A stretch of 64,000 bases of DNA from Acidimicrobiia bacterium (GCA_024281095.1 JAMXLJ010000093.1:24074-88073), one strand, 5' to 3'; positions 1 through 9,240 are shown, counted from the first letter of the stretch. Notes: generated by a model from the sequence alone, not told the origin. Numbers and translations: made by a program.

Positions 1-963
1 GAGGCTCAGCCACCGTTTCTCGAGCGGGAACGCCTTGACCTGTTCGTCCATGCGTTCGAGCAGCGTCGGCATCCACCCGCCGCCCGACTCGAGGAACAGA
101 AAGCGCAGGCGCGGGAATCGCTCGCACACGCCGCCCATGATGAGGCGGCCCATGCTGACGGTCATGTCGACGAGATTGCCGACGGCCTGCCCGAGCCCGG
201 AGCCGCCGTGCAGCTCGTCGACCGCCGAGTTCGTCACCATCATGTTCTCGCTCTCGAGCACGAGGCCGAACTTGCGGCACGCACCGGGCGTGTCGACGTG
301 CACACCGGGGTGTAGCGCAACGGGCACGTCGAGGTCCTGCGCGGCCGACCAGAACGGGTCGTACACGGAGTGGCTCAACGGCAGCTCGTCGACGTACGCC
401 GAGGGCCGGATGAACGCGCCTCGCAAGCCCAGCTGCTCCACGGCGCGGCGCAGCTCCGTGACCGCGCGATCGACGTCCTGCAGCGGAACCGCGGCCATCG
501 CGAACAACCGCTTGGGAGAAGCGGAGCAGTACTCCGCGACCCAGTCGTTGTACGCGCGGATGCATTCGGTGACGAAGTCGATGTCGTGCAGTGCGGGAAT
601 CGGGTCGAGCGGACCGAAGAACATCGCCTGGCTCGGATAGAGCACCGCGACGTCGATCCCGTCGCGGTCCATGTCCGCGAGGCGCGCGTCGGGGTCGTGA
701 CCACCCGGAGTGCGCAGGCTCTCCAAGAGCTCGTGGAACTGCCGGGCTGTGAGCCCGGCACCCGCGGCGATCTGGTCCTGCAGCTCGCGGCCACCGCCGC
801 GCACGACGCCTCCGGTGTAGACGACCTCGTAGATCTCGTCCTCGACGACCTTGCGCGGGATCCAGTCCCCCCACTTGCCCGCGTCCATGCGCGCGGTCCA
901 GAGATCGTCCGGCTCCATCGTGTGGCCGTCGGCGTCGACGACGAGCTGCTTCGTCATGCTCAT
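1..963 (-). CDS. Amidohydrolase-2 family metal-dependent hydrolase (3' end outside window)
   Basis: The reading frame is open from an ATG at 963 to the window edge (321 codons), so the C-terminus is missing. It starts MSMTKQLVVDADGHTMEPDDLW; the D-x-D-x-H-x-x-E/P motif near the N-terminus is the usual opening of COG2159 amidohydrolases (TIM-barrel enzymes acting as decarboxylases or hydrolases on aromatic or cyclic acids). Further family-like segments are the LADMDRDGIDVAVLYPS stretch and ALHPGVH, whose His is a likely metal ligand. The ending LESGGGWMPTLLERMDE is also typical of this family. A second in-frame ATG lies two codons downstream of the first. Substrate cannot be told from sequence; the nearby LLM oxidoreductases and crotonase suggest a catabolic role, which is inference. 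Confidence 0.85.
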   Translation of the reverse strand, partial: MSMTKQLVVDADGHTMEPDDLWTARMDAGKWGDWIPRKVVEDEIYEVVYTGGVVRGGGRELQDQIAAGAGLTARQFHELLESLRTPGGHDPDARLADMDRDGIDVAVLYPSQAMFFGPLDPIPALHDIDFVTECIRAYNDWVAEYCSASPKRLFAMAAVPLQDVDRAVTELRRAVEQLGLRGAFIRPSAYVDELPLSHSVYDPFWSAAQDLDVPVALHPGVHVDTPGACRKFGLVLESENMMVTNSAVDELHGGSGLGQAVGNLVDMTVSMGRLIMGGVCERFPRLRFLFLESGGGWMPTLLERMDEQVKAFPLEKRWLSL

Positions 964-1087
964 GGCTCCCCCCGGTCGGCGCGTCGAGGCACCTGACGTG
1001 CCCGTCAGGGATCTTGCCACCGCGGCGACGGGGCGCCAAGGGTGCAGTTCCGCCGAAAGGGGTAGGGTGCCGACCGGCCAAAGGGTT

Positions 1088-1104
1088 GGGCCGAAATGTC
1101 CGGG
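1088..1104 (+). promoter_or_regulatory. 17-nt motif shared with the leader of the LPFTG gene
   Basis: GGGCCGAAATGTCCGGG lies about 80 nt upstream of the beta-helix gene start. A 14/17-identical copy (GGGCCAAATCGTCCGGG, 42403-42419) lies about 115 nt upstream of the LPFTG surface-protein gene. Both genes encode exported proteins, so a shared regulatory site is possible. Two copies are weak evidence. Confidence 0.3.
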
Positions 1105-1184
1105 CAGAGTGCGTCAGGGCAGCACGCAAGGACAGATGCGCCGCATGGGCGTCGGCGGCGCCTTTCGTTTCGGGAGGTTCGAAC

Positions 1185-2363
1185 ATGAGGGCAGGAAGGC
1201 TCCGCGGCGCGGCCGCAGGCATTGCCGGGGTCATCGCGCTGTTGGGAGCCACCGTCGCGGTGGCACCGGCTGCGTGGGCGAAGGAAGGCAAGCATCAGGA
1301 ACAGCACCAACGGGACCACCACGCGGGCGCGGACCTCACGGTCTCGACGCAGGGCCACGACAGCGCGACGTGCGGCTCGGAGGACCACGCGTGCCGCACG
1401 ATCGGACAGGCGGTGAAGAACGCCTCGCCCGGTGACGAGATATCGGTCCGCAAGGGCACGTACGCGGAGTCCGTCACGATCGACAAGAAGCTCGAGCTCA
1501 CGAGCGACGGCGCCGTGATCGACGCGTTCGGTCACATCAACGGGATCGCCCTCACCAAGGACGCATCGTGGTCCGAGGTGCGCGGATTCAAGATCATCAA
1601 CGCGATCGGCGAGGGCCTCGTGTCGACCGCGAACACGGGGGTCGAGATCAGCTGGAACACCATCGAGAACAACAACCAGGGCGGAACGGTGCCGCCGAAG
1701 CAGGCGACGACTTACCCGTTGTGCACGCCGCAGGGCCCCATCCCGGGTGACTGTGGCGAGGGTCTGCACCTCGACGGCACCGTGAAGGCACGGGTCGAGC
1801 ACAACGTCGTGCGGGACAACGTCGGCGGCATGCTCATCTCCGATGACGCCGCTTCGTCGCACGACAACTGGATCGCCCACAACCTGGTCAAGGACAACAA
1901 GCTCGACTGCGGCATCACGATGCCGTCGCACTCGACGCACACCGTGCACGACAACGTGATCGCGTACAACACGTCGACGGGCAACGGAGCCGCAGGCGTG
2001 CTCATCGCGGCATCGGGCCCCGGCGACAACGATTACAACAACACCATCAAGGGCAACCGGATCTGGGGCAACGGCGAGGGTGGCGTGATGATGCACGCGC
2101 ACGCGCCCGGCCAGACGATGGACGGCAACAAGGTCATCGACAACTGGATCGGCACGAACAACAGCATGGGCGACATGGACTCCGGTGACATGCAGACCAC
2201 CGGCATCATCGTGTTCTCGGCTGTCGTGCCCGTGAACGGCACGGTCATCCACGACAACACGATCGTCAACAACCACTTCGGGATCTGGCTGTCGAAGATC
2301 GTCAACAGCAGTCAGGTCGACGACAACGCGTTCCACAACGTCGTGGTGCCGGTGCAGCAGTAG
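1185..2363 (+). CDS. Secreted right-handed parallel beta-helix protein
   Basis: 392 aa. The ATG at 1185 is chosen because GGGAGG sits 7 nt upstream and the product then begins with a clean Sec signal peptide (basic MRAGRLRG, a hydrophobic stretch, then a probable cut after AWA). The mature part opens with a DUF1565-like segment (LTVSTQGHDSATCGSEDHACRTIGQAV), common at the start of pectate-lyase-like beta helices. It continues with many ~22-residue coils rich in N, G and D (WNTIENNNQGG, HNVVRDNVGGM, NRIWGNGEGG). Such folds bind or cleave polysaccharide or act as passive surface proteins. No catalytic set typical of pectate lyases was identified, so the activity is open. The gene stands alone and ends at a strong hairpin shared with the convergent neighbour. 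Confidence 0.85.
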   Translation: MRAGRLRGAAAGIAGVIALLGATVAVAPAAWAKEGKHQEQHQRDHHAGADLTVSTQGHDSATCGSEDHACRTIGQAVKNASPGDEISVRKGTYAESVTIDKKLELTSDGAVIDAFGHINGIALTKDASWSEVRGFKIINAIGEGLVSTANTGVEISWNTIENNNQGGTVPPKQATTYPLCTPQGPIPGDCGEGLHLDGTVKARVEHNVVRDNVGGMLISDDAASSHDNWIAHNLVKDNKLDCGITMPSHSTHTVHDNVIAYNTSTGNGAAGVLIAASGPGDNDYNNTIKGNRIWGNGEGGVMMHAHAPGQTMDGNKVIDNWIGTNNSMGDMDSGDMQTTGIIVFSAVVPVNGTVIHDNTIVNNHFGIWLSKIVNSSQVDDNAFHNVVVPVQQ

Positions 2364-2388
2364 GACCACGTCGTCAACACGCACGAAA

Positions 2389-2416
2389 CGAGGCCCCTGC
2401 TTCAGCAGGGGCCTCG
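2389..2416. terminator. Bidirectional hairpin terminator
   Basis: A perfect 12-bp inverted repeat (cgaggcccctgc / gcaggggcctcg) with a TTCA tetraloop lies between the convergent beta-helix and cyclic-nucleotide-binding genes. There is no U-tract, as is common for actinobacterial terminators. Confidence 0.8.
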
Positions 2417-2460
2417 TCGCGCCTGCCCCGGCCCACGAGGTTCGGGCCGGCCGGGACGAG

Positions 2461-2964
2461 CTAGGAACCGGGGGAGTTCCCAGCTCCGACCCCGACCGGC
2501 TGGCTCCGCGCCGTCCCACCTGCCTCTGTCGCCACCGCACGCCTGTCGGTTTCTCCCAGGCGCGCCGTCATCCCCGCCAGCATCCGCCGGGCGACAGGTA
2601 ACGGCAGCGAAGCCACCAGTGTTGCGAACTCCAACGCGCTGAAGGACAGGATCGTCATCGGCTCGCTCGCGGTCACCGTCGCGATGCGCGGCGACCGGTT
2701 CAGCATCGCCATCTCGCCGAAGAAGCTCCCGGGCCCCAGCGTCGCGAGATGCTGGCCCTCGATCGTCACCGTCGCGTGCCCGTCGACGATGACGAAGAAG
2801 TCGCGCCGGTACTCGCCTTCGCGGACGAGCACCCGGCCGGCGTCGACGTCGACGACCGTACTGGTCGACGCGATGCGGTGGAGCTCGTCCCGTGAGCAGC
2901 CGGAGAACAGCTGCACGTTGGCGAGATACTCGGCGCGGGGATCGTTCTTGCGCAGCACGCTCAT
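2461..2964 (-). CDS. Cyclic nucleotide-binding domain protein without a DNA-binding domain
   Basis: 167 aa from the ATG at 2964, which has GGGGGA about 6 nt upstream; a GTG at 2985 would add seven residues. Residues ~15-125 form one cNMP-binding beta roll (LANVQLFSGCSRDELHRIAS, GRVLVREGEYRRDFFVIVDGHATV, GPGSFFGEMAMLNRSPRIATVTA). The FGEMAMLNRSPR phosphate-binding-cassette-like segment keeps the expected Glu and Arg. The remaining ~45 residues are a Gly/Pro-rich tail with no helix-turn-helix, so it is not a transcription factor by itself. It may be a ligand sensor or partner of the adjacent Crp-type regulator. Confidence 0.8.
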   Translation of the reverse strand: MSVLRKNDPRAEYLANVQLFSGCSRDELHRIASTSTVVDVDAGRVLVREGEYRRDFFVIVDGHATVTIEGQHLATLGPGSFFGEMAMLNRSPRIATVTASEPMTILSFSALEFATLVASLPLPVARRMLAGMTARLGETDRRAVATEAGGTARSQPVGVGAGNSPGS

Positions 2965-3080
2965 GGTGCATCCCCCGATCGACAAACTTGGTGTTGGGCG
3001 TCGTGCTCCTGCAGCCTGCGCCAGATGCGGGAGTCACCGCTGCGCGCCGGTACGCCGTGGCACTGCGTACGTCTACCCAA

Positions 3081-3746
3081 TCAGACGGACGCTCGGGAAC
3101 GCAGCGCAGCCTCGTCGACCACCGTCACGCTCCGGCCGCTCGCGTGGATCCATCCGAGCGCCCGCAACGACTGCAGGCCCTTGACGACCGCCTCGCGCGA
3201 CAACCCGGCCAGCGCGGCCAACTCGTGCTGCGCCAGCGGGAGCCTCACCGATCGACCGGCCCCTTCGTCGACTCCGTAGCGGTCGGTCATGTCGACGAGG
3301 CACCGACAGAGACGGGTCAGCGCGTCTGCCGTGCCGAACTCGAGCTGACGTTGCGAGCTCTCCCGCAGCCGCTCGACGATGGTGCGGAGCAGCTCGTGTG
3401 CGACCCTCGGCTGACGCTCGAGGAACGCGTCGAACTCCGAAACGGCAACGACGAGTGCGACGACGGACGTGAGCGCGATCGCGGCGGCCGACCGCGGCGC
3501 GCCGTCGACCGCCGAGAGCTCTCCGAGGATCTCGCCGGTGTCGAAGACGCCGAGGATGACGTCGCGTCCGCTTGCTGCACCCCGCGTGATCTTCACCTGT
3601 CCCGAGAGCAACACCAGCACGTCGTGGGCGTCGTCGCCCTCGTGGAACAACACCGCGCCTTTGCGCAGGGTGCGCCGGCGGCCGTGGGATTCGAGGTCGA
3701 TGCGCTCGGCCGCCGTGAGCCTGTCGAGGAACGTCCCACCACCCAC
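3081..3746 (-). CDS. Crp/Fnr-family transcriptional regulator
   Basis: 221 aa, GTG start. Residues ~5-120 are a cyclic nucleotide-binding domain (LRKGAVLFHEGDDAHDVLVLLSGQVKI, GEILGELSAVDGAPRSA). Then come the dimerisation helix and a C-terminal HTH_Crp winged helix (LPLAQHELAALAGLSREAVVKGLQSLRALGWI). Length and order match the Crp/Fnr family. There is no Cys cluster of the FNR type, so a nucleotide or other small effector is more likely than an iron-sulfur cluster. It lies 17 nt after lysS on the same strand and may be cotranscribed with it. No strong ribosome-binding site is visible, consistent with read-through from lysS. Confidence 0.88.
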   Translation of the reverse strand: MGGGTFLDRLTAAERIDLESHGRRRTLRKGAVLFHEGDDAHDVLVLLSGQVKITRGAASGRDVILGVFDTGEILGELSAVDGAPRSAAAIALTSVVALVVAVSEFDAFLERQPRVAHELLRTIVERLRESSQRQLEFGTADALTRLCRCLVDMTDRYGVDEGAGRSVRLPLAQHELAALAGLSREAVVKGLQSLRALGWIHASGRSVTVVDEAALRSRASV

Positions 3747-3763
3747 GCACGGAAGGTTACGGC

Positions 3764-5281
3764 TCAGTCGGCCTCCGGTCGCAGGGTGGGGAACAACACC
3801 ACCTCACGGATCGACGACACGCCGGCGAGGAGCATCACCAACCGGTCGATGCCGATCCCGAGCCCGCCGGTGGGCGGCATGCCGTATTCGAGCGCGCGCA
3901 GGTAGTCCTCGTCGATGCCTTCGGCTTCTTCGTCGCCCGCGGCTCGCAGACGCGCCTGCGCCTCGAACCGGGCCCGTTGATCGACCGGGTCGTTCAACTC
4001 GCTGAAGGCGTTGGCGAGCTCGCGCCCCGCCACGACGCCCTCGAAGCGCTCGACCAGTGCGGGATCGTCGCGATGCGTGCGGGCCAGTGGCGACACCTCG
4101 CGCGGGTAGTCGAGGACGAAGATCGGGTCGACGAGCTTGGGCTCCACCACGTCGTCGTACAGCTCCATGATGAGCCGGCCGGGGCCCCAATGCGGCTCGA
4201 CCGGCACGCCGAGACGTTCGAGCACCGCCCGGAGCTCTTCCACCGGTTGCGACGGGTGCACGCGGACGCCGGCGTGCTGCTCGATGAGATCGAGCATCGG
4301 CACGCGTGGCCACGGCGGCGCGAGGTCGACCTTCCCCTCGCCCACCTCGACAACGGTGCCGCCGAGCGTGGCGCGGGCCGTCGCGGCGACGAGCTCCTCG
4401 GTGAGGCTCATCATGTCGTGGTAGTCCGCGAAGGCTTCGTACAGCTCCAGCATCGTGAACTCGGGATTGTGCCGGGTGTCGATGCCCTCGTTGCGGAAGA
4501 CCCGGCCGATCTCGAACACTTTGTCGAGCCCGCCGACGATCAGCCGCTTCAGATGGAGCTCGAGCGCGATGCGCAGCCGCAGCTCGAGATCGAGCGCGTT
4601 GTGGTGCGTGACGAACGGCCGGGCCGCCGCGCCTCCGGCCTCGGCGGTGAGCACGGGCCCTTCGACCTCGACGTAGCCGCGCTCGCCGAGGAATCGCCGG
4701 ATCTCCGTGACGGCACGGGAGCGGATCGCGAAGATCCGCCGCGCGTCCTCGTTGACGATCAGGTCGACGTAGCGCTGACGGAACCGGGTATCGACGTCGG
4801 CGAGGCCGTGCCACTTGTCCGGCAGCGGACGTAGCGCCTTCGCGAGGAGCTGGAACCGCTGCACCTTGACCGACAGCTCGCCCTTCCGCGTGGTCATCAC
4901 CGTGCCGGTCGCGCCGACCCAGTCGCCGCGGTCGAGGCGGTTGAAGTCGGCCTGGCCGTCCTCGCCGACCACCTCGCGCGACACGAACAGCTGCACGGAG
5001 TCGTCACGGTCGCGGATCGTCGCGAACGTGAGCTTCCCCTGGCGCCGCAACAGCACGATTCGTCCCGCGACCGTGACCTCGACCTCGGTCTCCACGTCGG
5101 GCTCGAGATCACCGAACTCCTCGCGCAGCTGCGCGAGCGTGCGGTCACGATGGAACGTGACCGGATACGGATCGACGCCCCGCTCGCGCAGCTCTTCGAC
5201 GTCGCGTGCGCGCCGCGCCCGCTCGTCCTCGGAGCCGGCTGCTTCGGCTCGAGATCCTTCCGGTTCGACGGCGTCAGCCAT
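3764..5281 (-). CDS. lysS: Lysyl-tRNA synthetase, class II
   Basis: 505 aa, the normal length of bacterial LysS. It charges tRNA-Lys with lysine in the cytoplasm. The ATG at 5281 is preferred over a longer frame because GGAAGG lies just upstream. Domains in order: a charged N-terminal tail; an OB-fold anticodon-binding domain (VTVAGRIVLLRRQGKLTFATIRDRDDSVQLFVS); and the class II catalytic core with motif 2 (FRNEGIDTRHNPEFTMLELYEAF) and motif 3 (GGLGIGIDRLVMLL). All class signatures are intact. An acidic, Ala-rich N-terminal tail is usual in high-G+C actinobacteria. Confidence 0.97.
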   Translation of the reverse strand: MADAVEPEGSRAEAAGSEDERARRARDVEELRERGVDPYPVTFHRDRTLAQLREEFGDLEPDVETEVEVTVAGRIVLLRRQGKLTFATIRDRDDSVQLFVSREVVGEDGQADFNRLDRGDWVGATGTVMTTRKGELSVKVQRFQLLAKALRPLPDKWHGLADVDTRFRQRYVDLIVNEDARRIFAIRSRAVTEIRRFLGERGYVEVEGPVLTAEAGGAAARPFVTHHNALDLELRLRIALELHLKRLIVGGLDKVFEIGRVFRNEGIDTRHNPEFTMLELYEAFADYHDMMSLTEELVAATARATLGGTVVEVGEGKVDLAPPWPRVPMLDLIEQHAGVRVHPSQPVEELRAVLERLGVPVEPHWGPGRLIMELYDDVVEPKLVDPIFVLDYPREVSPLARTHRDDPALVERFEGVVAGRELANAFSELNDPVDQRARFEAQARLRAAGDEEAEGIDEDYLRALEYGMPPTGGLGIGIDRLVMLLAGVSSIREVVLFPTLRPEAD

Positions 5282-5365
5282 GGCCTTCCACCCTAACGGC
5301 CCCACGCCGGCACCAGGCTGTGCGATTCCGCGCGCACACGCGTCGCGCGATCGACACGAGGCGCC

Positions 5366-7294
5366 TCAGTCGTGGGCGCAGTGTTCCTGCGGGGCGACGT
5401 CGAGGCTCGGATTGCGGTCGAAGAAGCCAAACGGCACGAGGGTGAAGCCCGTGTACTCCACCGGCATGACCGGCCAGTCCTCCGGACGGGGAATGTGGGT
5501 GACGCCGAACGTGTACCAGACCACGACGTCCGTGTCGTCGAGCGCGCGATCGGCCGCGGTCCATTCCGGGATGCCGCCGCCACCCGCGTGCTGGTTGGGA
5601 TACTCCCCTGCTGCGCGCATCTCGTCGCGCGAGTACGGCGTGACCCACAGGTTCTTCGTGGCGAAGGTCGCGCGCCGGCCGATGCTCGAGTCGGGTGAGG
5701 CGAGCAGCGTGGGCGTCGACCCGGGGATGAGCTTGTAGCCGACCGGCTGGCCCACACGGTTGTGCCGGCTGGGGTTCACGATCTTCCACGTCCGACTGCG
5801 GGCCGGGTCGACGAGGCGCTGGGCTTCCGACTCGCGTGCGAGGAGCGTGGGCCGGGTCACGAACGCGTTGGCGAACGAATTGTCGGCTCCCGCGGGCACG
5901 GCTTCGACGTCGACCTCGTACACGGAGTTCGTCTTGCCGTCGATGTCGAAATCGAGCCGGAAGTTGAACAGGTGCTGGTGGTTCGGCGCCGCGAGCTGCG
6001 GAGCCACGAGCTCGCCGTACCGAGGTTGCTCATCCGGTGCGACCGCCATCGTCTGCATGATCCCGGTGAGCTTCACCTCGTGCTGGATCATCCCGTCTTC
6101 GTAGAAGTACCAGAAGAAGCCGTACTCGTAGTTCCCGACGGTGTGGATCGAACTGACGACCAGGCGCCGCCGGCGGCGCACCTCCGTGTTGCCGGTGTGC
6201 ATGTCCACGTGCTTCCAGAGGATCCCGTAGTCCTCCTCGTGCACACAGATCGCCTTCTCGACGACGTACGGATCACCGCGTTCCGTCGCCATGGCGGCAT
6301 CGAAGTAGCGGATCGCTCCGAGGCAGTCGCAGCCGAGCGTGAGCGAGTTCACCATCCGGCCGAGACCCCACTCACCCGCGTCGAACGCGTTCTTCCACGC
6401 GTGCATCGGGCTCGTGTCGCCGTAGGGCACCACCATCTCGCTCAGCGACGCCCGATGCAGGATGGGCCGGACCCGGTCGCCGTCCTCGTACGCGATCGTG
6501 TGCAGGACCAGACCATGGATCGGATGCATCGCGACCCGGAAGCGCCACCGCTGCCACAGGACTTCATGGCCCTCCACCCGGAAGCTCGGCCCCTCGGGCT
6601 GCAGGATCTCGAGCGGCTTGCGGTCGTCGCGCAGCGCCCCCACGTGCTCGATGTCGTAGTTGGCGCACTCGGGCGGGATCTCCACGACCCCGTAGTCGTC
6701 CACCTGCACGACCTGACCGCTGTGGAAGTCGTAGTAGACGAGCACGCCCTCGATCGGGTGCGCGTATCCGTTGTCGGCCTCGTCGTGGCGCACGTAGGAC
6801 AGCACGCGCGTGAGGCGGCGCCCGGCCTCGACGTCGAGACCGAACCGCCCGGCCGGCCAGGGGTCGAGCTGAATGCTCTCGAAGTCGGTGATGCCCCGGC
6901 GGCGCATCGCTTCCTGCCAGCGCGGGTCCTCCTTCACGGCGATGATCGCGTCGAAGCAGTCCTCGAACAGGAGTGCGGGCTGGACGTCGTCCAGGTCGCG
7001 CCACGCAGTGACCCGTCCCTCGGTGAGCGACACCACCGCTTCGGAAACCGTACCGGTGGCCCGATCGATCAGTACCGCCGCGGCGCGACGCTCGATCGCC
7101 CCGGACGTGTCGAACGCGTCGAGCTCGTCCTTGTCGGGCTCGTCGAGCGCGACGTACGAGAAACGCACGGTGTCGGCGAGGCCGCGCTGCTCGCGCAGCA
7201 GCGTGACCGCGGCCCCGATCTCCTCGGCGCTGAGCGGCTCCAGCGGGTGCGCGGCGCCGGTGTCGGACGCTGGTACCTCCACCGAACTGCTCAT
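5366..7294 (-). CDS. Copper-containing primary amine oxidase
   Basis: 642 aa, ATG with GGAGGGG upstream. The enzyme oxidises primary amines (phenylethylamine, tyramine or histamine type) to aldehydes with release of ammonia and H2O2. The topaquinone precursor is Tyr389 in VGNYEYG. The catalytic base is Asp305 in AFDAGEWGLG. Copper ligands are His439 and His441 (HQHLF) and His600 (GVTHIPRPEDWP). These numbers lie close to those of the Arthrobacter enzymes of similar length. There is no signal peptide, so it is cytoplasmic. The adjoining 91-aa membrane protein and GT39 gene on the same strand are unrelated in function as far as I can see. Confidence 0.96.
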   Translation of the reverse strand: MSSSVEVPASDTGAAHPLEPLSAEEIGAAVTLLREQRGLADTVRFSYVALDEPDKDELDAFDTSGAIERRAAAVLIDRATGTVSEAVVSLTEGRVTAWRDLDDVQPALLFEDCFDAIIAVKEDPRWQEAMRRRGITDFESIQLDPWPAGRFGLDVEAGRRLTRVLSYVRHDEADNGYAHPIEGVLVYYDFHSGQVVQVDDYGVVEIPPECANYDIEHVGALRDDRKPLEILQPEGPSFRVEGHEVLWQRWRFRVAMHPIHGLVLHTIAYEDGDRVRPILHRASLSEMVVPYGDTSPMHAWKNAFDAGEWGLGRMVNSLTLGCDCLGAIRYFDAAMATERGDPYVVEKAICVHEEDYGILWKHVDMHTGNTEVRRRRRLVVSSIHTVGNYEYGFFWYFYEDGMIQHEVKLTGIMQTMAVAPDEQPRYGELVAPQLAAPNHQHLFNFRLDFDIDGKTNSVYEVDVEAVPAGADNSFANAFVTRPTLLARESEAQRLVDPARSRTWKIVNPSRHNRVGQPVGYKLIPGSTPTLLASPDSSIGRRATFATKNLWVTPYSRDEMRAAGEYPNQHAGGGGIPEWTAADRALDDTDVVVWYTFGVTHIPRPEDWPVMPVEYTGFTLVPFGFFDRNPSLDVAPQEHCAHD

Positions 7295-7357
7295 GACCCC
7301 TCCGTTGGTTCGAACATCCGGCCGATTATCGCCCGACGAGACCGCCGCGTGACGCGG

Positions 7358-7633
7358 TCAGGGCTCGAGCGAACCGTCGACCGGCTCGGCGGGTTCGGCA
7401 CGGGCGCGCCGTGCCGCGCCGTAGGCCTCGAAGATGAGCATGGCCCCGTAGACGAACGCCACCGTTCCGACGACGTGCAGCACGAAGGACGCCTGGTGGT
7501 GGAACTGCGACTGGCCCAGCGCGTCGAGGGCCCAGGTGACGATGCGGTTGCCGAGGAATGCGAGCAGGCACAACGCCGCGGCGGCGAGCACACGCGGTTC
7601 ACGGAACCATCGGGAGCGGGAGGGCGTAGACAT
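7358..7633 (-). CDS. Small membrane protein (91 aa), translationally coupled to GT39 gene
   Basis: Begins at an ATG that overlaps the stop codon of the upstream glycosyltransferase by one base (TGATG), a strong sign of translational coupling. It has two predicted membrane helices (VLAAAALCLLAFLGNRIVTWAL and FVLHVVGTVAFVYGAMLIFEAY) joined by a His-containing loop, and a charged Ala/Glu-rich tail. I recognise no family. The pairing suggests an accessory subunit of the membrane glycosyltransferase, which is inference. Confidence 0.75.
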   Translation of the reverse strand: MSTPSRSRWFREPRVLAAAALCLLAFLGNRIVTWALDALGQSQFHHQASFVLHVVGTVAFVYGAMLIFEAYGAARRARAEPAEPVDGSLEP

Positions 7634-9240
7634 CAGCGGGATGGTGCCTCCACGTTCCGGGCCTGATGGCTGACTTCGGAGGGATCTGCGTGCAACCGGT
7701 ACACGTCGATCTTGTCGATGGAGCGTACGTAGCGGTAGTAGTCGGCGACGATTCCGGCGAGGCTCGGATAGTTCGTGAGCGGGTAGTACTGCGAGCCTCG
7801 GATCTTCGCGTTCGAGGTGTCGAGGATGTACTCCGGTGGCCGGCTGGCGAAGTCGTCCCAGAACTCCTTCCACGCACCGGGTGTTGCGAGATCGGGAGAC
7901 ACGGCCTGGGGTGGTCGCCCGCCCCAATGGCCGGTCAGGAACCCCGTCGTGATGAACCTCGTCGCCGGTTCACGGCCCGATGCCCAGTAGATCTCGGGCA
8001 GGTGCCCCCACACGAGGATGCGATCCTGCGGCTTCGTGTGAAGGGCCAGGAACCCGCTCGTCTGCGCGTATGCGGGCTCGTTGTCGAGCCGATCTGCCCA
8101 GAACGCGGCAACCGAGAACCCCGCGGCGATCATGCCTGCGAACGCCACCGTCGCGATCGAGAGCCAGACGTGCTTGCGCACGAGCACGCCCGTCGTGAGC
8201 AACACGAGCGGGGGAAGCAACTGGAGGTAGTAGTGCCCGAAGAAGCGGAACCCGATCGCCACGGACAGCGCCGCGGACAACAGCCAGAGCCACAGGTCCG
8301 CGTTCTCGCGTCGCGATCGCCACGCGAAGGGGAGCGGCAGCAGCAAGGGCATGTTGGCGCCGACGTACGAACCGGTCTTCTGCAAGAACCGCCATACGAC
8401 GAACATCGAGGCGTTCTTCGCCTCGAGGTAGCTGCCGTTGCCGAGGATGGCCCAGAACAGCAGCTCCCCCGGCCCGACGATGAGGGCCACGATCGCGATC
8501 GGCACGACGAAACCCGCGAGCGTGTCTCGTACCCCGCGACGGCCGCGCAGCTTCGCGACGATGAAGATGACCGGTAGCAGCGTCGCGGCCGCGGTCTGCT
8601 TCGCCAGCGTTGCCACCGCGAGCGCCAGTCCGGACGCGACCGTGTGTTTGCGGCGCGCGAGCACGAAGCCCGCGGTCATCGCAGGCAACATGAAGATCTC
8701 GAAGTTCGCCGCCTGACCGTCTTGCGGCACGAACAGAAGGCTTCCGAGCGCGCACAACAGTCCGGCGATCCACGCGGCACGGTCTCCGTAGCGCCGTCGC
8801 GCTTCGATGGCGACGAGCCAGGCCGTGAGCGCGGCCGCGACGACGGCAAGCAGACGAACGGTCCACAGGCCGCTCGTGCCGAAGACGCGGAACGTCACCG
8901 CGTAGAGATATGGAACAAGCGGAGGCTTGCGGTCGACCGCGTCGTGATACAGCCGTCCGCCGTGGTTGAGTACCTGCGCCTGCGTCGCGAGGAACGTCTC
9001 GTCGGAGTTGAACACGTCGACCTTGAAGCCGGCCACGTGCAGCACGCTGAGCAGCAGGAGCAAGACCGCGAGCAAGCGCCACGGATGCCACGAGCGCGCG
9101 CCGTCCGCATGCGCTGACGCAAGCGACTCGCGCGCCTCGACGCTGCTCGCCGGCTGGGCACCGACCACGGTTCGCGAATCCACCGGGCTCCTCACCCGTT
9201 CGTCGACGTCGACATTCTGACCCGCAGCCGCATGGTTCAA
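7633..9240 (-). CDS. GT39/ArnT-like polyprenol-phosphate glycosyltransferase (membrane)
   Basis: 535 aa. After a hydrophilic N-terminal ~50 residues come a membrane helix, then a periplasmic loop with the catalytic Asp-Glu pair typical of GT-C folds (FNSDETFLATQAQVLNHGGRLYHDAVDRKPPLVPYLYA); the DRKPP segment is a recognised GT39-type signature. About ten further hydrophobic helices follow, and a soluble C-terminal domain. Such enzymes move a sugar from a lipid-linked donor to protein or glycolipid on the outer face of the membrane. The frame opens at a TTG at 9240; a GTG at 9195 is an alternative and neither has a clear ribosome-binding site. Confidence 0.85.
   Translation of the reverse strand: MNHAAAGQNVDVDERVRSPVDSRTVVGAQPASSVEARESLASAHADGARSWHPWRLLAVLLLLLSVLHVAGFKVDVFNSDETFLATQAQVLNHGGRLYHDAVDRKPPLVPYLYAVTFRVFGTSGLWTVRLLAVVAAALTAWLVAIEARRRYGDRAAWIAGLLCALGSLLFVPQDGQAANFEIFMLPAMTAGFVLARRKHTVASGLALAVATLAKQTAAATLLPVIFIVAKLRGRRGVRDTLAGFVVPIAIVALIVGPGELLFWAILGNGSYLEAKNASMFVVWRFLQKTGSYVGANMPLLLPLPFAWRSRRENADLWLWLLSAALSVAIGFRFFGHYYLQLLPPLVLLTTGVLVRKHVWLSIATVAFAGMIAAGFSVAAFWADRLDNEPAYAQTSGFLALHTKPQDRILVWGHLPEIYWASGREPATRFITTGFLTGHWGGRPPQAVSPDLATPGAWKEFWDDFASRPPEYILDTSNAKIRGSQYYPLTNYPSLAGIVADYYRYVRSIDKIDVYRLHADPSEVSHQARNVEAPSR

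Noticed and set aside
964..1184. Riboswitch (c-di-AMP or cobalamin type) before the beta-helix gene
   Set aside because: The conserved cores of these riboswitches are not present; only a short motif shared with one other leader was found.
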